The notes under the pieces were generated by a model. That model was not told the DNA's origin. It made no database searches and saw nothing but the letters and a program-made list of their open reading frames with translations. The position numbers and the translations under genes were made by a program. Shown here in pieces: positions 35,336-43,028 of a stretch of DNA of 64,000 nucleotides. Source of the stretch: Verrucomicrobiota bacterium JB023 (GTDB lineage: Bacteria; Verrucomicrobiota; Verrucomicrobiia; Verrucomicrobiales; Akkermansiaceae); assembly GCA_030673895.1 (NCBI GenBank), contig JAUTCR010000035.1:52456-116455 (forward strand), written 5' to 3'. How positions within the stretch are numbered: the stretch's first letter is position 1; each line of letters starts with the position of its first letter.

Positions 35336-37060
35336 ATGAGGCGTCGCTGGTTCATCCTGGCCGGAGTGCTCCTCACGGTCTTTGGTCTCTGGGTTCTTGA
35401 TGCCAAGCCCGGTGAGCTGGTGCCCAGCAAGGGAGGCCGGGAGCTGGCGGGAGAATTCTTCGGCGCGGCCTTGCGTCCCGCCCTCGATTATGAAGATCCC
35501 GCAGGCACCCAGGAGGTTCCTTTTTTCACCAAGATCGCGATCTCGCTGGGGAATACCCTTCGCTATGCAGTCGCCGCAATGAGCCTAGCCACCTTGGGTG
35601 GGCTGGTGGGCGGGATCCTTGGCTCGCGGGCCTGGTGGAGCCGCCCGACCCGGGGCTTGGAAGCGCTTCGCTTGACCGTCCGGCTTGCCGCCACGGCCGT
35701 CCGCTCGGTGCACGAGCTGCTCTGGGCTCTGATCTTTCTCGCAGCCATGGGGTCGTCTCCTCTAGCCGTGATTTTAGCCCTGGCCCTGCCTTATGCGGGA
35801 ACCTTGGCCAAGGTGTTCTCTGAGCTGTTTGATGAGTCCGATGACTCGGCGGCCGAGCTCGTCCGCAGCACGGGGGGGAGTGGCCTGACCGCCTTCATGG
35901 CGGCCCGCGTGGCCCAAGCTCTTCCCGACCTGATGACCTACGGACTTTATCGCCTGGAGTGCTCCATTCGGTCCTCAGCTGTTCTTGGTTTCGTTGGCGT
36001 GCCGACTCTCGGACTCGATATCAAGAATGCCTACGAGGACGGTTACCTTCATCAAATTTGGTCCTACCTCTACGTCTTGCTAGCCGTGCTCCTCCTCGTG
36101 GAGTGGTGGGGTAGCCGAGCTCGCAAGGCTCTCGCCCGTGGCGTCCCTACCAAGAATCCCGGCCAGACTTCCGATGACGTGAGGACCCTCCGCCGAAAGC
36201 GTTCCCACTCCATCGTGCTGCGGGGAACAGTTGGTTTATTGGTGGCTCTGACGCTCTGGTCTTGGTTGGGTGGGGAGTGGTCCTCCGGCGTTCCCTGGGA
36301 GCGCCGCGTCGCCAATCTGGAGCGGTTCGCCAATGAGTTGGTCCCCCATGCGGTGCGCGAGGCTGACGATTGGTCCCTCTTCCCTAGCTGGTGGATGGAC
36401 AACTTTCGGGAGCGAGGCTGGCAGGCCGCTTGGATGACCCTGCATCTCGGCACCGTGGCCGCGCTTCTTGCCGGTGCGGGAGCCTTGTTCTGGATGACCT
36501 TCTCTGCCCGGAGTTTGGCGACGTCTCGTCCCCGGGGCATCCCATTTGACCAGGGAAAATTGAGGGGAATTGTCGGCTCATTGATTCGTGGTGTGGCGAC
36601 GATCGCCCGCTCCTTGCCGGAATATATTCTCGCCTTTTTACTGCTCCAGATGTTCGGGCCGTCGATGTGGGCCCTGGTGCTCGCTTTGGCGATTCACAAC
36701 GGGGGCATCTTGCTCCGCTTGGGCGCGGAAGTGATTGATAATTGGCCTAGTCGGGCGGCGGAAGTTGTACTGAGCCAGGGAGGCAGTCGAGAGGTCGCCT
36801 TCTGGAGCACCTTGGCACCGGCCGGTTTCAATCGGCTCGTGCTCTTCCTCTTCTATCGGTGGGAGACCTGCATCCGCGAGGCCACGGTCCTCGGGATGTT
36901 GGGGGTGGGCTCGCTGGGGTTCTTGATCTCGGAGTCCCGCGTGCGCTTTTTTTATGATGAGATGCTCTTTTTCATCCTGCTTGGCGCGGCCCTTGTCTTT
37001 GCGGGTGACCTCACTTCGGATTGGGTGAGAGGCCGCTTGGCGAAGTCGGGGCGCGCGTGA
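35336..37060 (+). CDS. phnE: Double-length PhnE-type permease (two PhnE domains in one chain)
   Basis: 574 residues, about twice the usual PhnE length. The first half contains LGNTLRYAVAAMSLATLGG and SGLTAFMAARVAQALPDLMTYGLYRLECSIRSS; the second half repeats the same pattern with TLHLGTVAALLAGAG and GGSREVAFWSTLAPAGFNRLVLFLFYRWETCIREA. Each half should supply the EAA-type loop that contacts PhnC, so the fusion would replace the normal PhnE dimer. The start has GGAGG directly before ATG, which is unusually close. Confidence 0.88.
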   Translation: MRRRWFILAGVLLTVFGLWVLDAKPGELVPSKGGRELAGEFFGAALRPALDYEDPAGTQEVPFFTKIAISLGNTLRYAVAAMSLATLGGLVGGILGSRAWWSRPTRGLEALRLTVRLAATAVRSVHELLWALIFLAAMGSSPLAVILALALPYAGTLAKVFSELFDESDDSAAELVRSTGGSGLTAFMAARVAQALPDLMTYGLYRLECSIRSSAVLGFVGVPTLGLDIKNAYEDGYLHQIWSYLYVLLAVLLLVEWWGSRARKALARGVPTKNPGQTSDDVRTLRRKRSHSIVLRGTVGLLVALTLWSWLGGEWSSGVPWERRVANLERFANELVPHAVREADDWSLFPSWWMDNFRERGWQAAWMTLHLGTVAALLAGAGALFWMTFSARSLATSRPRGIPFDQGKLRGIVGSLIRGVATIARSLPEYILAFLLLQMFGPSMWALVLALAIHNGGILLRLGAEVIDNWPSRAAEVVLSQGGSREVAFWSTLAPAGFNRLVLFLFYRWETCIREATVLGMLGVGSLGFLISESRVRFFYDEMLFFILLGAALVFAGDLTSDWVRGRLAKSGRA

Positions 37061-37147
37061 TGCGGAAGCGGTGAGTGGGCTCGTTCTCCGATGCGACCGG
37101 TGAACATAGGTAGCTCCCAAAGAGCCGAGCCTGCCTTTCAGACGACC

Positions 37148-38152
37148 TCACTTGGCCGGGACGTAGAGGGTGCTGTTCGCGGGGATCCGGTGGTCGGCGG
37201 AGAGAGAGATGTGGTTGAGGTGGTTGATCGTGGCCACGTCAGTATTCCAGTCGAGAGCGATCTCGGAGAGCGTCTTGCTTGTCGGGACGCGGATGAAGAC
37301 TCTCTGGGTCGGGGTGGACTGGGTCGCAGGGGCTGCCGAGGGCAAATTGGGTAGCACGTTGGCCGCTGGCTCGTTGGCTGGTGCCGCGGCCTCTGGGCGC
37401 GGACTGACCGCGGCTTGCGGAGAGTAGGCGGGGGCTGAGGGAGGTGCCTTGTAGGAGACCTTCGGGATCTTCAGCTTGGTGCCAATCTTCAGGCGGCGGG
37501 GGTCGACCTGGGGATTGCGAGAGAGGAGAGCATCGAGACCGACGCCGTGACGTTCCGCAATTTCCGAGAGGGTATCGCCCGCTTGGACGGTGTGAGTGAT
37601 GGTGCCGCTGCCAGGCTGGAAGTGTGTGGTGGAGCCAACGGACTCACGTCCTGGAATCACGAGTTCTTTGTCAATCTGCAGACGGAGAGGATCCACGCCC
37701 GGATTCGCAGCCATCAGGTTCGCGAGGCCCACGCCGTAGCGCTGCGCGATCTCCGAGAGCGTGTCTCCAGGCCGGACCCGGTGGCTGGAGGATGCCGCTC
37801 GGGTCGGCACTGTGGTTTGTCCCAGAGGGCGTTGATCATCCCAGCGATGAGTGACCACGGGGGTCTGAGGCATGATCACCACCTGATGTGGTTGTTGAGC
37901 GGGTGGAGCAGCAGGCAGCTGCTGTTGCTGGAGGTTGGCTGTTTGACTGGCCACTTCCTCTATCCGCTTCAGCTGGCTGGTGAAGAGCAGCCGCATCTCA
38001 TGAAGTTCCGTCTCCAGCCTCGTCAGGCGTTCTGCTTGACCCTCCATGCGCTCCTTCAGAGCACTATCATCTGCCTTGGCGGCAGGCGTCGGTTGAGGCA
38101 TGCACGACGCGAGGACAAGGGTGATGGGTGCGAGAGGGGCGAACGATTTCAT
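37148..38152 (-). CDS. Lipoprotein with three LysM domains
   Basis: 334 residues. Lipobox LASC (about residues 14-17) anchors it. A short coiled-coil segment (KERMEGQAERLTRLETELHEM) comes next. LysM domains follow near 130-175 (HRVRPGDTLSEIAQRYGVGL), 190-235 (HTVQAGDTLSEIAERHGVGL) and, more divergent, at the end (VPTSKTLSEIALDWNTDV). LysM binds peptidoglycan, so it probably ties the envelope to the cell wall or supports a hydrolase; no catalytic domain is present. Confidence 0.88.
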   Translation of the reverse strand: MKSFAPLAPITLVLASCMPQPTPAAKADDSALKERMEGQAERLTRLETELHEMRLLFTSQLKRIEEVASQTANLQQQQLPAAPPAQQPHQVVIMPQTPVVTHRWDDQRPLGQTTVPTRAASSSHRVRPGDTLSEIAQRYGVGLANLMAANPGVDPLRLQIDKELVIPGRESVGSTTHFQPGSGTITHTVQAGDTLSEIAERHGVGLDALLSRNPQVDPRRLKIGTKLKIPKVSYKAPPSAPAYSPQAAVSPRPEAAAPANEPAANVLPNLPSAAPATQSTPTQRVFIRVPTSKTLSEIALDWNTDVATINHLNHISLSADHRIPANSTLYVPAK

Positions 38153-38256
38153 GACAGGAACTGGTTCGTCTTGCTAAATATTTTATAAAACTTAACAAAT
38201 GTCGACGCTTTTCTAAAATATTTGTCCGTAGCCCGGCTTGGAGCGGGGTGGAGAGC

Positions 38257-38547
38257 CTAAAGGAGACTGTCCGCAGCTCTGCCAACCCTCTCGCCAGTCA
38301 GGTCGGTAAAGGGGACGAAAAGTCTCCGATCCCGTCGGCAGTGATATTCAATGTAGCCCGCCAACCAGACCAGAAGACCAACGCCAAAGAGGGGAATCGT
38401 AAAGATGCCAATCCAGTAATAAAGCGCGCTATAGGTGCGCTTAAGCGAGAGATGGAGACCCACATCGTCTCGCTCTTCGCTGACCCAGCCCATCGTCGCG
38501 GCCAGCTTTAGGAAGGCCGCAACTTCGGGCTGTGGATGGCAAGACAT
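38257..38547 (-). CDS. Small membrane protein of unknown function
   Basis: 96 residues. The middle (about residues 43-66, YWIGIFTIPLFGVGLLVWLAGY) is one strong membrane segment, with a charged basic C-terminus. Separate from its neighbours by about 20 bases on the left of the glyoxalase-like gene and read in the same direction. No family recognised. Confidence 0.6.
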   Translation of the reverse strand: MSCHPQPEVAAFLKLAATMGWVSEERDDVGLHLSLKRTYSALYYWIGIFTIPLFGVGLLVWLAGYIEYHCRRDRRLFVPFTDLTGERVGRAADSLL

Positions 38548-38567
38548 GGCGAGCTATTTTCGCTTGT

Positions 38568-38945
38568 TCAGCCTTTTTCAAGAATCTCGACTTCGTAGCC
38601 GTCGGGGTCCGTGACGAAAGCCATCTTCCGCTCGCCGCCGGAGAACTTTTCGCGCCATCCGTCGGGCCAAATCTCGATGCCAGAGTTCTCGACCTTGTCG
38701 CAGTAGTCGATGATATTAGGGACGCCGAGGGCGATGTGCATCAGGTCTTCAGGAACGGCGACCTTGTAATCCGGGGAGTAAGTGAGCTCGAGGAAGACAT
38801 CCTGACCGGGCAGCTCCATGAAGGTGATTTTGTTGCCTTGGGGGGAATCCTTTGTCTCGCCCTGCTGGAAGCCAAGCTTCTTGTAGAAGTCCATGGAAGC
38901 GGCGGGGTCGGAGACACGAATACGAGTGTGAAGAAATTTGATCAT
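38568..38945 (-). CDS. Glyoxalase/VOC-family protein, GloA-like
   Basis: 125 residues. Two babab modules as in lactoylglutathione lyase: HTRIRVSDPAASMDFYKKLGF with a metal-ligand His, then FLELTYSPDY with a ligand Glu and the second half DLMHIALGV and GYEVEILEKG. Metal-binding residues (His, Glu, His, Glu) match those of glyoxalase I. It could detoxify methylglyoxal with glutathione or another thiol, but VOC substrates are hard to infer. The ATG at 38945 is chosen from the family start (MIKFLHTRIRVSD). Confidence 0.85.
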   Translation of the reverse strand: MIKFLHTRIRVSDPAASMDFYKKLGFQQGETKDSPQGNKITFMELPGQDVFLELTYSPDYKVAVPEDLMHIALGVPNIIDYCDKVENSGIEIWPDGWREKFSGGERKMAFVTDPDGYEVEILEKG

Positions 38946-39028
38946 ACGAACTTGGTGGTGATGGAAACCATTGCCGAGGCTTGTGGAATTGCAATGCGGA
39001 AAAGGACTCGATAGCTTGCCGATTACCC

Positions 39029-39673
39029 ATGAAACCAACGCTAAAAGCCAGCTTTTGCGGCCTCCTCGTTATCAGTCTTACGGCACCGCTCTCCGGAGCC
39101 GTTATTTATCAAGCAATCCTGACCCCTGAAGCGGTCGTCCCCGGTGTGGGGGACGACGATCCGGCAGGGGTTTCCACCGCCTCGGGGAGAGCGACCTTCA
39201 TCCACAACGAGCTGGAAGGGAGCCTCGATTACGAAATCATCGTCGATGGTTTGGTCTTCAGTTCCACGATGCCCCGCCCGACCTTGACCGGCCCTTCCGA
39301 GCTCATTCGCGGCGTTCACTTCCATTTCGGCGCGCCGGGGATCAACGGAGGCCACGCGCTCAATAGCTACGGTGCTCCCCGGGAGGACGACGGGGACCTG
39401 TTTGTCGATCCGTCGCTACGGCGAATCACCGGGAGCTGGGATGATGGTGATGAGAACCCGGGCCCCGATAATTCTCCGGGAATGGGTGATTCAGTCGCTC
39501 TGAGCGATGCTCTCGCAGCCTTGGAAAATGGCGAAATCTATGTCCAGATCCACACCATGCAGTTCCGCCAAGGAGAGTTGCGGGGCCAGATTGTTCCGAT
39601 CCCCGAGCCTGGGGTGAGCCTACTCGGCGGAATCGCTTTGGTAGCTCTCCTTCGCCGCGATCGCCGCAGCTGA
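39029..39673 (+). CDS. CHRD-domain secreted protein with PEP-CTERM-type tail
   Basis: 214 residues. A signal peptide (to about residue 24) precedes a CHRD (chordin-like) domain: YQAILTPEAVVPGV, SGRATFIHNELEGSLDYEI, and YVQIHTMQFRQGELRGQI. The C-terminus IPEPGVSLLGGIALVALLRRDRRS is a PEP-CTERM-like sorting signal with a hydrophobic segment and basic end, implying processing by an exosortase. The last 54 bases overlap the convergent transporter gene. Confidence 0.88.
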   Translation: MKPTLKASFCGLLVISLTAPLSGAVIYQAILTPEAVVPGVGDDDPAGVSTASGRATFIHNELEGSLDYEIIVDGLVFSSTMPRPTLTGPSELIRGVHFHFGAPGINGGHALNSYGAPREDDGDLFVDPSLRRITGSWDDGDENPGPDNSPGMGDSVALSDALAALENGEIYVQIHTMQFRQGELRGQIVPIPEPGVSLLGGIALVALLRRDRRS

Positions 39674-41071
39674 GGGAAGTTGCGGGCTGACTCGTGGCTC
39701 CCAGAGATAGCGGCGGAAGAGCACCTTGACCGCCGCTGTCAGTGGCACTGCGAGCAGAGCTCCCAGGAAGCCGCCCAGCAGGAGGGACCAGAAAATGATG
39801 GAGAAAATGACCGTCATGGGATGCAGGCCCACGGAGTCGCCCACGATTTTTGGGGCCGTCAGAAGTGAGTTGATATTTTGGACGACGATGAAGATGCCAA
39901 CAACTGCCGCAGCGTAGGACCAGGGGTTCTCACCCAGCCACTGGTGATTGGCGTCAACTCCTCCGAAGTGGGTGAAGGCGATGAATACCGCCGGAATCAT
40001 GCAGATGATATTACCGATGAAAGGAATGATGCCGAGGACTGCCAACGCGATGCCGATGAGAAACCCATAGGGGAGGCGGAAAACGGAGAGAGTGACCCCG
40101 ACCAGGATACCATCGATCAGGGAAACGAGGACCTGCCCACGGAAGAAGGAGATCAGATAGGCATTAATTTCGCTGACTGTGGCGACGACCTCTTCTTTGA
40201 AACGTGAGGCTTTCAGCGGAATATATTGTGTCCAATTCTTCTTAATCTTGGCCGATTCGTTCAAGAAATAGAAAAGGTAAACGGGAACGAGAGCGAATCC
40301 CAGCAGGTAGCCGACGAAGCCAAAAACCTTCGTGGATGCCTTCAGCCAATTGAGGCCGGTATCGGTCAAGGTTCTCCAGTTGTCTTGCAGAAGAATCCCG
40401 ATGCGGCGGTCGGAGAAGCTCACCTCGTCCCCGCGCTCAAGTTCCCTGATTTGCTCCTCATAAACTTCGAATTGAGATACCTCGGCAGGAGTCACCGGCA
40501 GACTTCCATCTTCGGAATCAAAAACCCCATCCGCCTCGGTCAGGATCTCTCCCTTCCGGTTCACCCAGACCGAGGTGGCTTCCCCATCGATTTCCTTGGT
40601 CTCCTTCGCGGGGTAGGGCTTCTCGATCCACTCGCCGGTTTCCGGGTCGCGATATTCGATCAGGCTATCAACCAGCGACCTGGCTCCGATGGAGTCCTGA
40701 AGGCGTTGCAGCTTGTCGATGAACATGGAGCCCAGGTTTTCCCGGTCGCTGGCCAACTCATTGACCTGACTGCCAATCTTAATGCCGATGTAGGTGCCAG
40801 CGGTGGCGGTGAGCAAGAGAGTGCCACCTAGAACAATCATAACGGCCAACAGCCGCCGCACCTTGAGCTTACGCTCGAGAAAAACGACGACCGGCTCCAG
40901 CAAATAGGCGATGATACCTGCCACCGCGAGGGGAACAAGAACGGGCTGCAGGTAGGCGAAAACTTGCCCGCTCAGCCAAATAATGCCCACCAGAATCGTT
41001 CCCAAGACGACGATGGCAATCCCGGTCAAGGCAGACCACAGGGTCTTCTGCTGAAAATTAGAAGGCGACAC
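39620..41071 (-). CDS. AI-2E family transporter (PerM-like)
   Basis: 483 residues. About eight membrane helices carry the family patterns (IAYLLEPVVVFLERKLKVRRLLAV, and GILVGVTLSVFRLPYGFLIGIALAVLGIIPF). Members have been linked to export of AI-2 or to Na+/H+ exchange, without a firm general role. A large soluble insert of about 150 residues between the first and later helices (with SVWVNRKGEILTEADGV) is longer than in short PerM relatives. Confidence 0.85.
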   Translation of the reverse strand: MSPSNFQQKTLWSALTGIAIVVLGTILVGIIWLSGQVFAYLQPVLVPLAVAGIIAYLLEPVVVFLERKLKVRRLLAVMIVLGGTLLLTATAGTYIGIKIGSQVNELASDRENLGSMFIDKLQRLQDSIGARSLVDSLIEYRDPETGEWIEKPYPAKETKEIDGEATSVWVNRKGEILTEADGVFDSEDGSLPVTPAEVSQFEVYEEQIRELERGDEVSFSDRRIGILLQDNWRTLTDTGLNWLKASTKVFGFVGYLLGFALVPVYLFYFLNESAKIKKNWTQYIPLKASRFKEEVVATVSEINAYLISFFRGQVLVSLIDGILVGVTLSVFRLPYGFLIGIALAVLGIIPFIGNIICMIPAVFIAFTHFGGVDANHQWLGENPWSYAAAVVGIFIVVQNINSLLTAPKIVGDSVGLHPMTVIFSIIFWSLLLGGFLGALLAVPLTAAVKVLFRRYLWEPRVSPQLPSAAAIAAKESYQSDSAE

Positions 41072-41124
41072 GCTGGTCGGGAGAATGTCGAATCGTTAAA
41101 TGACTGACGATGATAAAATGCGCG

Positions 41125-42036
41125 TCAGTTTGTAGGATCGTTCGCCGGTTTGAGGCGGTCGAGGACGCCATTGACGAAGGAAGATGACTCGGTATCGCCG
41201 AAGCGGCGGGCAATCTCAATCGCCTCATTGATTGCCACGGCGGGGGGGAGGTCCGGAACCAGACGGAGCTCGGTAGCGGCGAGGCGGAGGATGGCGCGGT
41301 CCACTTGGTTCAAGCGTTCCGGGGAGAAGTTCTCCAGTTTCTCGCCGATCAGGCGGTCGGTCTCGCGCAAGTTGTCGGTCACCAGCTTGTGCAGGGTGAG
41401 CGCTTCTTGCTTCAGCTGGTCACGTGTGGTCAGCGCCTTGCGCAGGGCGTCGAGTTCCGGCCCCTCGGGGAGGTTGCGTTCGCTGAGGATGCCGCGCAGC
41501 TTGCGCACCGACTCGAGGAGAGGGGGCAGAACGAGAGCCAGCGGGCGAAGGGGGTCGGGCGCGGCTTCTGCCGGCGAGAGATGTTCCAAGAGCACGACGA
41601 GATTCTCGAAGCTGGCTTGGTTGCCGTCCCGCAGCCTCGCAAGCGTGCGGGAGACGGCATCGATATCCTTCGACGATTTAATTTCCCTGCGCAGGAGGTC
41701 GAGCGTCTCCAAGACGTCGTCCTCGCTTTCCACCAGCTTGCGGAGGGCTCGCTGGGCATTTGTCTTCTCGAGGAATGCGCCGATAAGGGTCATCGCGTTG
41801 GGAGCCAACTCCCGTGCTTTCTCCCATCGCTTGGGTCGGTTTTGCTGGAGGTGAAGGACGGCGCGGGCTCTCGTCCGAACGATGGTCGCCTCAGGCTGGG
41901 CGAGGATCAGGGGCCAAGGATCAGCAGTCTCGGTAGCAGCCGAGGGATTGGAAGAATCCGAATGAAGGAGCTGCACGACGGCCTCCCGGATGAGGCGGCG
42001 GGCGGGTGCGGATGATTCTTGGCTCGATGACTTCAT
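41125..42036 (-). CDS. nusB: NusB-like transcription antitermination factor with a large insertion
   Basis: 303 residues, about twice the normal 140-160. The N-terminus (ARRLIREAVVQLLHS) and the last ~100 residues (LNQVDRAILRLAATELRL, VAINEAIEIARRFGDTESSSFVNGVLDRL) match the two ends of NusB, which binds boxA RNA with NusE during antitermination. About 150 residues rich in Ala, Leu and Arg lie between them and are probably helical. The gene lies 22 bases after ribH in the same direction, as in many bacteria. The start at 42036 is plausible. Confidence 0.88.
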   Translation of the reverse strand: MKSSSQESSAPARRLIREAVVQLLHSDSSNPSAATETADPWPLILAQPEATIVRTRARAVLHLQQNRPKRWEKARELAPNAMTLIGAFLEKTNAQRALRKLVESEDDVLETLDLLRREIKSSKDIDAVSRTLARLRDGNQASFENLVVLLEHLSPAEAAPDPLRPLALVLPPLLESVRKLRGILSERNLPEGPELDALRKALTTRDQLKQEALTLHKLVTDNLRETDRLIGEKLENFSPERLNQVDRAILRLAATELRLVPDLPPAVAINEAIEIARRFGDTESSSFVNGVLDRLKPANDPTN

Positions 42037-42057
42037 GCTCGATAAAGGAAGAAAAAA

Positions 42058-42540
42058 TCAGCGATTGCGGCCAAGCTCGCGGGAGACCTCGACCATGGCG
42101 GCGGCGGCGTTGGCCGCATCCTTGCCGCGATTCAATTCCGTGCCCAGGCAACGGGCGCGGGCTTGTTCTTCGGTCTCAACGAGAAGCACCTCGTGGATTA
42201 CCGGCACTTCGTATTGCAGCGACATGGCCAACAGCGAATCCGTGACCGAGGTGGCGATGAGGTCGGCGTGAGCGGTCTCGCCCTCGATGATGACACCGAG
42301 GCAGATGACGGCGGCAGGATTCTCGTTCTTGAGAATGAGCTTGGTGGCGAGGGGGATCTCGTAGGCTCCCGGCACGCGGATCAAGTCGACGCGAGCCTGG
42401 GGCATCACGGAGGAAAGTTCATCGACGCAAAACTCAACGAGTGCGTCGGTGTATTTCTCGTTGAACTGAGAGGCGACAATCGCGATTCGATTTTTCCCCG
42501 AGGTCAGGACACGAGGTTTGGGGGCTAGGGCTTGGCTCAT
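42058..42540 (-). CDS. ribH: 6,7-dimethyl-8-ribityllumazine synthase
   Basis: 160 residues. It joins 5-amino-6-ribitylamino-uracil and dihydroxybutanone phosphate in the penultimate step of riboflavin synthesis. Typical patterns are IAIVASQFNEKYTDAL, VPGAYEIPLATKLIL, and CLGVIIEGETAHADLIA with the active-site His region. The ATG at 42540 (MSQALAPKPRV) is the family-like start. nusB follows after 22 bases. Confidence 0.95.
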   Translation of the reverse strand: MSQALAPKPRVLTSGKNRIAIVASQFNEKYTDALVEFCVDELSSVMPQARVDLIRVPGAYEIPLATKLILKNENPAAVICLGVIIEGETAHADLIATSVTDSLLAMSLQYEVPVIHEVLLVETEEQARARCLGTELNRGKDAANAAAAMVEVSRELGRNR

Positions 42541-42610
42541 GGCGACAGAAGAAAGGCTGATATGGAAGCCCCGGCCAGCGATGTCAATCGGGCATTGGCT
42601 GAATTCCCGA

Positions 42611-42913
42611 TCAGGCGCCGGCCTTTTTGGCAACTTCCTTACGCAGGAGGTGCTCGGCGAAAAGGAAACCGAAGGGCACGAGCGAGGTCAGGAAAATCAC
42701 GGTCGTGAACTTGGCCTTCCACTTGGTTTCGAGGACGGCGAGAAAAAGAAAGAGGCAGAAGAGGCAAAAAAGGCCGCCATGGATGCGACCCGCCCAGCTG
42801 ACCGGATCATGATGGCCGGTGAAGGCGCGATAAATCATTGTGCCCAAGAGGGCGAGCCAGGAAAGGCCCTCGATGAATGAGGCGAGGCGGAGATGATTGA
42901 TGGCTTTGATCAC
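42611..42913 (-). CDS. DUF3817 membrane protein
   Basis: 100 residues with three membrane segments (SFIEGLSWLALLGTMIYR, GGLFCLFCLFLFLAVLET, TTVIFLTSLVPFGFLFAE). The pattern of Glu in the first helix and HLRLASFIEG at the start is typical of DUF3817 proteins, whose role is unknown. Separate transcription unit next to ribH. Confidence 0.8.
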   Translation of the reverse strand: MIKAINHLRLASFIEGLSWLALLGTMIYRAFTGHHDPVSWAGRIHGGLFCLFCLFLFLAVLETKWKAKFTTVIFLTSLVPFGFLFAEHLLRKEVAKKAGA

Positions 42914-43028
42914 GGCGGGGAAAGAATCTGGAAAGTGAGCCTCCCGTCAAACCCTGAGGTCGGGAAAGTCTCGCAATGCGTTGCATTTTTCGGTTGGAAA
43001 TTGCGAGGCTCGTAGGAACTTAGGTGCG

